A stretch of 64,000 nucleotides of DNA. Origin: JACOTK01 sp963743945. Lineage in GTDB: Bacteria; Actinomycetota; Acidimicrobiia; Acidimicrobiales; CADCSY01. The stretch covers positions 260,242 to 324,241 of the forward strand of contig CAVURO010000008.1 in assembly GCA_963743945.1 (NCBI GenBank), given 5' to 3'. Shown in pieces: positions 41,814 to 49,498 of this stretch. Under the pieces are notes generated by a model, which did no database searches, was not told the origin of the DNA, and was given only the letters and a program-made list of their open reading frames with translations. The position numbers were made by a program, and so were the translations under genes. Each line of letters starts with the position of its first letter. Position 1 is the first letter of the stretch.

Positions 41814-41847
41814 TTGTACGCTCATGTACATTCTTGTACAAGTACGC
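41814..41847. promoter_or_regulatory. GTAC-rich operator upstream of the Phd/PIN pair
   Basis: Four GTAC cores in 30 bp, including TGTACATTCTTGTACA (41825-41840), made of two self-complementary TGTACA boxes, flanked by GTACG and AGTACG. It ends exactly where the tRNA-derived repeat starts. Typical of an autoregulated toxin-antitoxin promoter; the inference is positional. Confidence 0.6.
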
Positions 41848-41898
41848 TCAATCCGGTGGCGCCCTCGGGGCGACTCGAACGCCCGCACACGGCTCCGG
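41848..41898. repeat. 51-bp copy of the 3' half of tRNA-Arg (attachment-site scar)
   Basis: Identical over 51 bp to 42801-42851. It contains the T-arm, acceptor 3' strand, discriminator and CCA of the tRNA-Arg(CCG) gene plus 9 bp beyond CCA, and stops in the anticodon. This is the pattern left by site-specific integration at a tRNA 3' end; the pair of repeats encloses 41899-42800. Confidence 0.85.
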
Positions 41899-41951
41899 CG
41901 ATCCTTTTCGACTTCATCATCGTCCTCGACTGATACCATCTCTGATATCGA

Positions 41952-42287
41952 ATGGACCTGGAGCTCGAACCGGAGATCGAGGAGTGGCTGGACGCGTTGC
42001 GCTCCGGCGGGTTCGCTGCCGTGGCGTTCCACCTCGACCGCCTCGTCGGTCGCGGGGCAGCGCTGCGGATGCCTCACTCGCGGTCGCTCGGCGAGGGCTT
42101 GTTCGAGCTTCGCTTCGATCTCGACAGGAGCGCCCACCGGGTCACCTACTTCTTCACCGGCGACGAGCGGATCGTGCTCCTCACGGTGTTCAGGAAGCAG
42201 CGGATGAACGAGCGCAGCGAAGTGCAACGAGCCAGGCGGGCGATGCAGCGGTGCATCGAGGAGCGGCACACCGCGGAGGACGACTGA
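41952..42287 (+). CDS. higB: HigB/RelE-like toxin
   Basis: Phage-derived Gp49-like/HigB family toxin of 111 residues: PEIEEWLDAL near the start, then GLFELRFDLDRSAHRVTYFFTGDERIVLLTVFRKQRMN, the beta-sheet core with basic residues that cleave ribosome-bound mRNA. It overlaps the downstream antitoxin gene by 1 nt (TGATG), toxin first as in higBA modules. It lies inside the tRNA-bounded segment. Confidence 0.87.
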   Translation: MDLELEPEIEEWLDALRSGGFAAVAFHLDRLVGRGAALRMPHSRSLGEGLFELRFDLDRSAHRVTYFFTGDERIVLLTVFRKQRMNERSEVQRARRAMQRCIEERHTAEDD

Positions 42288-42592
42288 TGGCGCGATCGAC
42301 ATGGACCGAGCTGAAGGACAGGCGACTCAGCCGCATGACCGCCGTCGAGCGCGCCGAGTACGACCGTGGCTACGCCGCCGCGCAGCTCGCTGCTGCGGTC
42401 GGGGAGCGGGTGAGCGAGGCGCGCGAGGCCGCCGGCCTGTCCCAGCGCGACCTCGCGGCGCGCATGGGTACGAGCCAGGCGGCGATCGCCCGCCTCGAGG
42501 CCGGCGGCGTCGGCGCCACGCTGACGACGCTCCAGCGAGCGGCCGCCGCCCTCGGCCTCGAGCTGAGCGTCGAGCTCCGCCCCACGGCGTAG
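42287..42592 (+). CDS. higA: HigA-like XRE-family antitoxin
   Basis: Helix-turn-helix antitoxin of 101 residues. AREAAGLSQRDLAARMGTSQAAIARLEAGG is a clear Cro/CI HTH, followed by a short helical tail. ATG 42287 overlaps the toxin stop. Longer in-frame sequence upstream is the toxin gene in another frame and was discarded. Expected to neutralise HigB and repress the pair. Confidence 0.9.
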   Translation: MARSTWTELKDRRLSRMTAVERAEYDRGYAAAQLAAAVGERVSEAREAAGLSQRDLAARMGTSQAAIARLEAGGVGATLTTLQRAAAALGLELSVELRPTA

Positions 42593-42600
42593 GACCGCCG

Positions 42601-42771
42601 TCACGACGCCCCTCGTTCAGGTCGACGGTGGCGGTTGGCCCACCCGTCGATCTCGTCGGGGTCGAAGTGCAGGTGCGACCCCCCACTTGATGTGGGTGAT
42701 GCGTCGTTCGGCGACGAGGCGTCGGATGTGGAGGTTCGCGGCGGAAACCGGCGGTAGAACGAGCAAGGCCC
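42601..42771 (-). pseudogene. Excisionase-like remnant, frameshifted
   Basis: Two frames on the minus strand join into one excisionase-type winged helix: SAANLHIRRLVAERRITHIKWG in one frame and HLHFDPDEIDGWANRHRR in the next. Together they match 'tvrrlv...ipHikvG.h.rFdpdEIdaW'. The switch point is a run of six C (42679-42684); removing one base restores the frame. The N-terminal helix is missing. It lies next to the tRNA attachment site, where an integrative element keeps xis. Confidence 0.65.
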
Positions 42772-42800
42772 TGACCAGGGCATTTGCGCTGGTCAGGGCC
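42767..42800 (-). terminator. Hairpin downstream of tRNA-Arg
   Basis: Perfect 12-bp stem (42767-42778 with 42789-42800) and a 10-nt loop; on the minus strand it is followed by TTGCTCGTT. It starts just beyond the tRNA-derived repeat. Probably terminates the tRNA transcript; a role at the element end is possible. Confidence 0.65.
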
Positions 42801-42851
42801 TCAATCCGGTGGCGCCCTCGGGGCGACTCGAACGCCCGCACACGGCTCCGG
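42801..42851. repeat. 51-bp direct repeat, copy inside tRNA-Arg
   Basis: Identical to 41848-41898. This copy is part of the intact tRNA gene and marks the other boundary of the 0.9-kb segment. Confidence 0.85.
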
Positions 42852-42884
42852 AGGCCGATGCTCTATCCGCTGAGCTACGAGGGC
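42810..42884 (-). tRNA. tRNA-Arg(CCG)
   Basis: Read on the minus strand: acceptor GCCCTCG/CGAGGGC, D arm GCTC-AGCGGATA-GAGC, anticodon loop CTCCGGA (anticodon CCG), T arm GGGCG-TTCGAGT-CGCCC, discriminator G and encoded CCA (42810-42812). The first anticodon-stem pair is a T-T mismatch. The body is 72 nt (42813-42884). It is the integration target described for the flanking repeat. Confidence 0.93.
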
Positions 42885-42948
42885 ACAGCCCGATGACTCT
42901 AGCGCCCTTCGGCCGGGATTCCGGTTGTGAGGGGTACCATCACTGCTT

Positions 42949-43332
42949 GTGAATCGGCCGACGCGGATACTTCTCGTTGACGACAACCCCGTCATCCTCG
43001 ACCTGCTGGTGCTGAACTTCGAGTTGGAGGGTTTCACGGTGCTGCAGGCACGCGACGGCGTCCAGGCGCTGGCCCTTGCCAGAGAGGAACGGCCCGACGT
43101 CGTGGTCTCCGACGTGATGATGCCGGAGATGGACGGTTTCAAGTTGACCGCCGCGCTGCGCGCCGACCCGGTGACATCGGCAATCCCGGTGATGCTGGTG
43201 TCCGCGGAGGCCCAGGCCTCCGACATCCGTGAGGGTCTGGCGGCCGGCGCCGGCGACTACGTGACGAAGCCCTTCGATCCGTTCGAGTTGATCGATCGTG
43301 TCAACCGCCTGCTCGTGGCGTCGCACCCATGA
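42949..43332 (+). CDS. Single-domain response regulator (CheY-like)
   Basis: Receiver domain of 127 residues: RILLVDDNPVILDLL (acidic pocket), PDVVVSDVMMPEMDGF with the phosphorylated Asp, VMLVSAEAQ (Ser/Thr switch) and DYVTKPFDPFEL (Lys). No output domain, so it must act by protein contact or phosphotransfer. GTG 42949 was chosen at the natural N terminus. Its stop lies in the first unit of a 14-bp repeat leading to lysA. A kinase partner is not adjacent. Confidence 0.9.
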   Translation: MNRPTRILLVDDNPVILDLLVLNFELEGFTVLQARDGVQALALAREERPDVVVSDVMMPEMDGFKLTAALRADPVTSAIPVMLVSAEAQASDIREGLAAGAGDYVTKPFDPFELIDRVNRLLVASHP

Positions 43333-43374
43333 AGTCGCACCCATGAAGTCGCACCCATGAAGTCGCACCCGTGA
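43329..43374 (+). repeat. 14-bp tandem repeat forming a start-stop relay into lysA
   Basis: Unit ATGAAGTCGCACCC at 43329, 43343 and 43357, then GTGA at 43371. Each ATG overlaps the TGA of the frame before it and opens M-K-S-H-P-stop. The chain begins at the response-regulator stop and ends at the lysA GTG. Confidence 0.92.
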
Positions 43375-44642
43375 CCTCGCTTCCTCGCCACCTGCTGCCG
43401 CACACCGCCGAGGTCGGCCCGACGGGTCGTCTCTCGGTCGGGGGCTGCGATCTGGTCGAGCTGGCCGACACCTTCGGAACCCCGGCCTACCTCTACGACG
43501 AGGATCATCTGCGCGCCCAGTGCCGAGAGGTGGTGCGCTCGTTCGGAACGGGCGCCACCTATGCCGGCAAGGCCTTTCTCTGCAAGGCGATGGCGGCGCT
43601 CGTGCACGAGGAGGGCCTGATGCTCGACGTGGCGACCGGCGGGGAGCTGCACGTCGCGCTCGCCGCGGGCGTTCCGGGCTCATCGATCATCATGCACGGC
43701 AACAACAAGTCGGAGGAGGAGCTGACCCGGGCCCTGCAGGTGGGCGTGGGGCGCATCGTGGTCGACAGCCACGACGAGATGGACCGCATCGAGTCACTGG
43801 TGGGCGCAGGTGTGGGCCCGAGCCCCCAGGTGTTGATTCGGGTCACGCCGGGCATCGAGGCACACACGCACGAGTACGTCATGACGGGCCAGGATGACTC
43901 CAAGTTCGGCTTCGGACTTGCGAGCGGCTCGGCGGCCGAGGCCGCACATCGCGCCATCGAATCGTCCGCCATGGAGTTGGTCGGGCTTCACGTGCACATC
44001 GGCAGCAACATCTTCCTCCTCGCCTCGTTCGCCAAGGCGATCGAGCGCATCGCGCCGTTCGTCCGCAAGCTCGACCTGCCCGAGCTCTCCCTTGGCGGCG
44101 GACTCGGGGTCGCGTACGTGGCCGGTGAGGAGTCGGCCTCGATCACCCAGTGGGCGGGCGTGTTGACCAAGGCCTGTGCCGAGGCCGGGATCACGGCGCG
44201 CCTGTACGTGGAGCCGGGCCGGGCCATCGCTGCCACCGCCGGCATCACGGTCTATCGAGTCGGCACGATCAAGGAGCTCCCGGGCATCCGCACCTATGTG
44301 TCGGTTGACGGCGGCATGAGCGACAACCCCCGTCCGGTGCTCTACGGCAGCGGCTACGAGGCCTTCCTGCCGAGGGCCACCGATGCGACCCGCTCGTTGC
44401 CGGTCACCGTCGTGGGCAAGCACTGCGAGTCCGGCGACCTCGTCGTGCGCGAGGCATGGGTTCCCGAAGACCTGGCCATAGGCGATGTCCTGGCCACCCC
44501 GGTCACCGGCGCCTACGGCCACGTGATGGCGTCGAACTACAACAAGGTGCCACGTCCCCCGGTGATCTTCCTACGTGATGGCGAGGCCCGTGTGGTGGTG
44601 CGTCGTGAAACCTACGACGACCTCCTCGCTCTCGACCGGTAG
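43371..44642 (+). CDS. lysA: Diaminopimelate decarboxylase
   Basis: Last step of lysine synthesis: meso-diaminopimelate to lysine, PLP-dependent. The 423-residue protein has PLP lysine K67 in ATYAGKAFLCKAM, LDVATGGELHVAL, HVHIGSNIF, SLGGGLGVAY, VEPGRAI and the active-site Cys in KHCESGD. GTG 43371 overlaps the last relay TGA. The next gene, hom, starts 46 nt downstream, so the aspartate-family genes lysA, hom and thrC form one operon. Confidence 0.96.
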   Translation: MTSLPRHLLPHTAEVGPTGRLSVGGCDLVELADTFGTPAYLYDEDHLRAQCREVVRSFGTGATYAGKAFLCKAMAALVHEEGLMLDVATGGELHVALAAGVPGSSIIMHGNNKSEEELTRALQVGVGRIVVDSHDEMDRIESLVGAGVGPSPQVLIRVTPGIEAHTHEYVMTGQDDSKFGFGLASGSAAEAAHRAIESSAMELVGLHVHIGSNIFLLASFAKAIERIAPFVRKLDLPELSLGGGLGVAYVAGEESASITQWAGVLTKACAEAGITARLYVEPGRAIAATAGITVYRVGTIKELPGIRTYVSVDGGMSDNPRPVLYGSGYEAFLPRATDATRSLPVTVVGKHCESGDLVVREAWVPEDLAIGDVLATPVTGAYGHVMASNYNKVPRPPVIFLRDGEARVVVRRETYDDLLALDR

Positions 44643-44688
44643 GACCCGTGCACCCGGAGCCTCCAGGCCAACCGGTAGCGTTGCGGCA

Positions 44689-45974
44689 ATGAACGGTTCG
44701 GTGGTGCGGGTCGGGGTGCTCGGTTGCGGCAATGTCGGCGCAGCGCTCGTGACGTTGATCGGTGAGCGAGCCGAGGCGATCGAGGTTCGCACGGGTCTTT
44801 CCCTCGAGGTCACGAGGGTGGCGGTTCGCAACCTCACCCGCGAGCGCGCCGTCAAGTTGCCCGAGGGCGTGCTGACCCATGACGCGGCCGAGGTCGTGAA
44901 CGATCCGGACGTCGATGTCATCGTGGAGGTGATGGGTGGCATCGAGCCGGCCCGGGGGCTCCTGCTCGAGGCCCTCAAGGCCGGCAAGCCCGTGGTCACG
45001 GCCAACAAGGAGTTGCTGGCCAACTTCGGCGTGGAGTTGTTCGCCGCCGCCGAGGACGGGGGCGTCGACCTGTTGTTCGAGGCCGCGGTCGGCGGTGCGA
45101 TCCCCCTCATCCGTCCGCTGCGCGAGTCGTTGGCGGGCGAGCGGATTCGCCGGGTGACGGGCATCGTGAACGGGACGACCAACTTCATCCTCACACGGAT
45201 GAGCACCATGGGGGCGAGCTACGGCGACGCACTGATCGAGGCGCAGACGTTGGGCTACGCCGAACGGGACCCGACCGCCGATGTCGAGGGTTACGACGCC
45301 GGCGCCAAGGCAGCGATCATCGCGACGGTGGCCTTCGGCTCACGGGTGGTTGCGGGCGACGTCTACCACGAGGGCATCTCGGGCGTCACCTCCGACGACA
45401 TCGGCTTCGCCCATCGACTGGGATTCGAGATCAAGTTGCTGGCCGTTGCCGAACAGGGCGACGACGGACGTATCGGGGTGCGGGTTCACCCCGCCATGGT
45501 CCCCGTGACCCATCCGCTCGCGACCGTGCGCGACAGCTTCAACGCGGTGTTCGTCGAGGGGGACTCGGTGGGCGAGCTCATGCTCTACGGACGCGGCGCG
45601 GGGGGCTTCCGACGGCGAGCGCGGTGCTCGGCGACCTGATCGATGCCGCGGGCAACCTCCGGAAGAAGACCTTCGCCTCCCTGGGTCATCTGGGTCGAGC
45701 GGAGATCTGTCCCATCGACGAGATGCGCGGGCAGTACTACCTCAACACCGAGGTCTCGGACCGGCCCGGTGTGCTGCACGAGGTCTCGGGGGTCTTCGCC
45801 CGCCATGACGTCTCGATCCAGTCGATGGAACAGGAGGGCCTGGGCGACAAGGCTCGGCTCATCTTCATCACCCACGACGCCGCGGAAGCCTCGATCCAGG
45901 CCACGTTGCACGACCTGCGAGAGCTCGATGCCGTGCGCGCCGTGACATCGATGATGCGCGTCATCGGCGCCTGA
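44689..45974 (+). pseudogene. hom: Homoserine dehydrogenase, single frameshift in a G run
   Basis: NAD(P)-dependent reduction of aspartate semialdehyde to homoserine. Frame one (44689-45639) holds VGVLGCGNVG, TANKELLANFG, VGGAIPLIRPLRESL, GIVNGTTNFILTRM and GYAERDPTADVEGYDA. After LYGRGAGG it goes out of frame; the expected PTASAVLGDLIDAAG continues in the other frame (45624-45974), ending with an ACT domain (YLNTEVSDRPGVLHEVSGVFARH). One extra G in the run of six G at 45600-45605 restores a complete enzyme of about 428 residues. Because the gene should be essential for Thr/Met, a sequencing error or slippage is more likely than true loss. Confidence 0.88.
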
Positions 45975-46044
45975 TCGACCCACCATGATCGACCCCACAT
46001 GATCGACCCACCATGATCGACCCACCATGATCGACACGCCGTGA
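45971..46044 (+). repeat. 14-bp tandem repeat forming a start-stop relay into thrC
   Basis: Unit TGATCGACCCACCA, five copies from 45972. Starts recur every 14 nt: CTG 45971, ATG 45985, 45999, 46013, 46027 and GTG 46041. Each ATG opens M-I-D-P-P-stop (or M-I-D-P-T, M-I-D-T-P) and each TGA overlaps the next start. The first TGA is the hom stop, the last start is thrC. Confidence 0.93.
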
Positions 46045-47444
46045 ACTATGTGAGCACCCGGGGGTCGGCCCCGGTCCTGAACTTTGCCGACGTGCTGCTC
46101 ACAGGCCTCGCCCGAGACGGCGGCCTGTACGTTCCCGAGGGCCTGCCGACGATCGACGGTCCGACGCTGCAGTCCCTGGCCGGGCGTCCCTACGCCGAGG
46201 TGGCCGTGGAGGTCATGTGGCCCTTCGTCGATGGCTCCATCGACCGTGACGCCTTCAGCACGATGGTCGGCGACACCTACTCCCCGGCGGTGTTCCGCCA
46301 TCCCGATGTGTGTCCGTTGGTCGACCTGGGCGATCAGACCTGGCTCCTCGAGCTGTTCCACGGCCCGACGCTTGCCTTCAAGGACGTTGCGCTCCAGCTC
46401 GTGGGGCGCCTTTTCGACCATGTCCTGTCGTCCCGGGGCGAGCGGCTCACCATCGTGGGCGCCACATCGGGGGACACGGGCTCGGCCGCCATCGAGGCCT
46501 GCCGAGATCGTGACGCGCTCGACGTGTTCATCCTGCACCCCGCCGGGCGGGTGTCGGAGGTGCAGCGGCGCCAGATGACCACGGTCGATTCGCCGAACGT
46601 GCACAACATCGCCATCGAGGGAACCTTCGACGACTGCCAGGACCTGGTGAAGGCCCTCTTCGGCGATCTCGGCTTCCGAGACGAGCTGCACCTGTCGGCG
46701 GTGAACTCGATCAACTGGGCCCGAATCCTGCCCCAAACGGTGTACTACGTGACCGCGGCGGTCGCCCTGGGGGCGCCCGAGCGGTCACTCACGTTTGCCG
46801 TGCCGACCGGCAACTTCGGCAACGTGCTGGCAGGAGACATCGCACGGCGCATGGGTCTCCCGATCGATCATCTGGTCGTCGGGTCCAACCGCAACGACAT
46901 CCTCACGCGCTTTCTCGACACCGGGCTCATGGAGATGGCCGAGGTGCACCCGACCACCAGCCCGAGCATGGACATCCAGGTCTCCTCGAACTTCGAACGA
47001 CTGCTCTTCGAGCTACACGGGCGTGACGGAGCGATGGTGACCCGGCTCATGGAGCAGTTTCGGGCGACCGGGCGCATGGACGTGGCCGAGGAGCGCATGG
47101 CCGAGTTGCGCAGCGTCTTCGACGGGGCCCGTCTCGACGATGCCGAGGTCGCCCAGGTGATCGCGTCGACCTGGGAGCGCAGCGGGATGTTGATCGACCC
47201 GCACACCGCGGTGGGGCTCGGCGCGGCACAGGCGTGTCGGCGTGACCCCGACGAGGTGATGGTCGCGCTGGCGACCGCTCATCCGGCGAAGTTCCCCGAC
47301 GCGGTCGAGGCGGCAACCGGCGTGCGCCCGGCGCTGCCGACCCATCTCGCCGACCTGTTCGATCGGCCCGAGCGCATGGTCACGCTTCCGAACGATCAGG
47401 CCACGGTCGCCTCGTTCGTCCGTGAGCACGCCCGGAGCGTCTGA
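46041..47444 (+). CDS. thrC: Threonine synthase
   Basis: PLP enzyme converting O-phosphohomoserine to threonine, 467 residues. MNYVSTRGSAPVLNFADVLL is the N-terminal block of the long (yeast/E. coli-like) ThrC class; PLP lysine K114 in FHGPTLAFKDVALQL; phosphate loop GATSGDTGSAAIEA; and AVPTGNFGNVLAGDIA. The class normally runs 430-510 residues. GTG 46041 is the end of the 14-bp relay. No thrB follows; apgM lies two genes downstream. Confidence 0.95.
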   Translation: MNYVSTRGSAPVLNFADVLLTGLARDGGLYVPEGLPTIDGPTLQSLAGRPYAEVAVEVMWPFVDGSIDRDAFSTMVGDTYSPAVFRHPDVCPLVDLGDQTWLLELFHGPTLAFKDVALQLVGRLFDHVLSSRGERLTIVGATSGDTGSAAIEACRDRDALDVFILHPAGRVSEVQRRQMTTVDSPNVHNIAIEGTFDDCQDLVKALFGDLGFRDELHLSAVNSINWARILPQTVYYVTAAVALGAPERSLTFAVPTGNFGNVLAGDIARRMGLPIDHLVVGSNRNDILTRFLDTGLMEMAEVHPTTSPSMDIQVSSNFERLLFELHGRDGAMVTRLMEQFRATGRMDVAEERMAELRSVFDGARLDDAEVAQVIASTWERSGMLIDPHTAVGLGAAQACRRDPDEVMVALATAHPAKFPDAVEAATGVRPALPTHLADLFDRPERMVTLPNDQATVASFVREHARSV

Positions 47445-47511
47445 CCCCTGTGGCGCAGGGCCCAACTCCTATCGCAAACTCGTTGGCCGGTGCCCAAGGG
47501 TCTGCTAGGAC

Positions 47512-48300
47512 ATGGGCATGACCGAAGACGTTCTGCTGATCGATGTGGCCGACAGTGTCGCCATCATCACCTTGAATCGCCCGCAAGCCCGAAATGCGCT
47601 CTCGGGCGAGCTGCTCGGAGCGCTTCCGAAGGCGATCACCGACTGCGAGAGTCGAGACGACGTCACGGTCATGATCCTGACGGGAACCGACCCGGCGTTC
47701 TGTGCAGGGCTCGATCTCAAGGAGCTCGGTTCGGGAGGGGGAGGCTCCCTCCTGCCCGGCCCGCGGCAGGGTCCGCTGCCCGCCCGGCTCAAGCCGCTGA
47801 TCGGGGCCGTCAACGGTCCGGCCATCACCGGCGGCTTCGAGCTGGCGCTCGCCTGCGACTTCCTTGTCGCCTCCGATCGCGCTCGCTTTGCCGACACGCA
47901 CGCACGGGTGGGGGTACAGCCCCTGTGGGGCCTCACGGTGCTGCTCCCACAGGCGATCGGGGTGCGTCGCGCACGCGAGATGAGCGCGACGGGCAACTTC
48001 ATCGACGCCGAGACCGCCCTGTCGTGGGGCCTGGTGAACCACGTGGTCGCCCACGACGACCTGCTCGGCTTCTGCCGTTCCCTGGCGGCGGACATCGTCG
48101 GCAGCAACGCCGCCGGGGTGCAGCGCATCATGGCCACCTACGCCGAGGGATCGATGCTCGGCCCCGGCGAGGCTTGGGACCTCGAGACCAGGGCCGGTCT
48201 CGATTGGATGATGACGGGCGGCCGGAACCTTGCCGATGATGTCGAGCAGCGACGCCAGGCCGTGGTCGAACGAGGTCGAGCGCAGAGCACCGATCGCTGA
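47512..48300 (+). CDS. Enoyl-CoA hydratase/isomerase family protein
   Basis: Crotonase-fold enzyme of 262 residues: VAIITLNRPQARNALSGELL, oxyanion loop DPAFCAGLDLKEL, VNGPAITGGFELALACDF and FADTHARVGVQPLWGLTVLLP. The two catalytic Glu positions of true hydratases are only partly kept (THARVG... lacks the second Glu), so it may be an isomerase or another crotonase. It sits between thrC and apgM, which looks unrelated in pathway. ATG 47512 or 47518. Confidence 0.87.
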   Translation: MGMTEDVLLIDVADSVAIITLNRPQARNALSGELLGALPKAITDCESRDDVTVMILTGTDPAFCAGLDLKELGSGGGGSLLPGPRQGPLPARLKPLIGAVNGPAITGGFELALACDFLVASDRARFADTHARVGVQPLWGLTVLLPQAIGVRRAREMSATGNFIDAETALSWGLVNHVVAHDDLLGFCRSLAADIVGSNAAGVQRIMATYAEGSMLGPGEAWDLETRAGLDWMMTGGRNLADDVEQRRQAVVERGRAQSTDR

Positions 48301-48349
48301 AGGTGGCGCCCGTCATGTCGGCCGACGGGGTGTCCCGTAGGATCGACCC

Positions 48350-49498
48350 ATGAAGTACGTGGTCTGCATCCCCGACGGTTGTGCCGACGAACCCCTCGAT
48401 GAGCTCGGCGGTCGCACGCCCCTCGGGGCAGCGGAGCTGCCCGTGCTGACCGCGCTGGCGGCTCGTGGTGAGGTGGGCCGCGCAGCGGTGATTCCCGATG
48501 GCATGCCTCCGGGCAGCGATGTCGGCAACATGAGCATCTTCGGCTACGACCCCGCCCGGTTCCATACGGGCCGGGCGCCCATCGAGGCTGCGGCGATGGG
48601 CCTGCTGCTGCGTCACGATCAGATTGCCTACCGCTGCAACCTGGTCACCATCGGTGATGACAACACCATGGTCGACTTTGCCGGCGGCCACCCGAGCACC
48701 GAGGAGGCCATCGAGGTCATCGCGGCGTTGCAGGCCGAGCTGGGCGACGACGAGATCTCCTTTCACCCGGGGGTGCAGTACCGCCACATCCTGGTCGTGC
48801 CCGAGACGTGGGCCGATGCCGACTGCGTGCCGCCCCACGATCTGTCCGACAAGCAGGCAGTTTGGCCGACGGGCGCAGCGGCCGGTCGGCTCCGGGAGGT
48901 CATGGACGCCTCACGGGCTGTCGTGAGCGGGTTCGGGTTGAAGGCCAACCAGGTGTGGCTCTGGGGCCAGGGCCCCCAGCCGATCATGCCGAGCTTCGCC
49001 GAGGCCTACGGACTGCGGGCAAGCCTGTGCAGCGCGGTCGACCTCGTGCGAGGGCTCGGGGCGCTGACGGGCATCACGGTCGTTCCCGTCGAGGGCGCAA
49101 CCGGCTGGTACGACACCAACTACGAGGGAAAGCGCGACACGGCGCTTGCCCGCCTGGCCGGCGGCGATGATCTGTTCGTCCTGCACGTGGAGGCGACCGA
49201 CGAGGCCGGTCATGCCGGCAACGTCGCCGAGAAGGTGCGCGCCCTCGAGAACTGGGACCGGCGCATCCTCGGGCCGCTGGTCGAGGGCCTCGACGCGCTC
49301 GGCCCGTGGCGCCTGCTGCTCCTGCCCGACCACGCGACGCCCCTCGCCCTCAAGACCCACACCTCCGACCCGGTGCCGTGGCTGCTGGTGGACTCGACCA
49401 CCGCAGGCGCCGGTGGCATCTACACGGAGGCGGGTGTTGCGGAGCTTCCCGTGACGGCCGGCCATGAGCTCATGGCGATGCTGACGGGTCGCCTGTGA
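48350..49498 (+). CDS. apgM: ApgM-type cofactor-independent phosphoglycerate mutase family (possible homoserine kinase analogue)
   Basis: Alkaline-phosphatase-fold protein of 382 residues, COG3635 family. MKYVVCIPDGCADEPLDELGG, MPPGSDVGNMSIFGYDP (metal-bound Ser), HVEATDEAGHAGN and LLLPDHATPL match archaeal ApgM. Predicted activity is 2-/3-phosphoglycerate mutase, but bacterial members next to hom and thrC have been proposed as non-orthologous homoserine kinases. Here hom and thrC are just upstream and no thrB is visible, which fits that proposal. It overlaps the rhomboid gene by 4 nt. Confidence 0.85.
   Translation: MKYVVCIPDGCADEPLDELGGRTPLGAAELPVLTALAARGEVGRAAVIPDGMPPGSDVGNMSIFGYDPARFHTGRAPIEAAAMGLLLRHDQIAYRCNLVTIGDDNTMVDFAGGHPSTEEAIEVIAALQAELGDDEISFHPGVQYRHILVVPETWADADCVPPHDLSDKQAVWPTGAAAGRLREVMDASRAVVSGFGLKANQVWLWGQGPQPIMPSFAEAYGLRASLCSAVDLVRGLGALTGITVVPVEGATGWYDTNYEGKRDTALARLAGGDDLFVLHVEATDEAGHAGNVAEKVRALENWDRRILGPLVEGLDALGPWRLLLLPDHATPLALKTHTSDPVPWLLVDSTTAGAGGIYTEAGVAELPVTAGHELMAMLTGRL

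Noticed and set aside
41240..42286. A long plus-strand frame running into the HigA gene
   Set aside because: Upstream part is Arg/Pro-rich noise across the toxin genes; only the last 101 codons are HigA.
43329..43374. CRISPR-like array
   Set aside because: Units are 14 bp with no spacers; they are plain tandem repeats.
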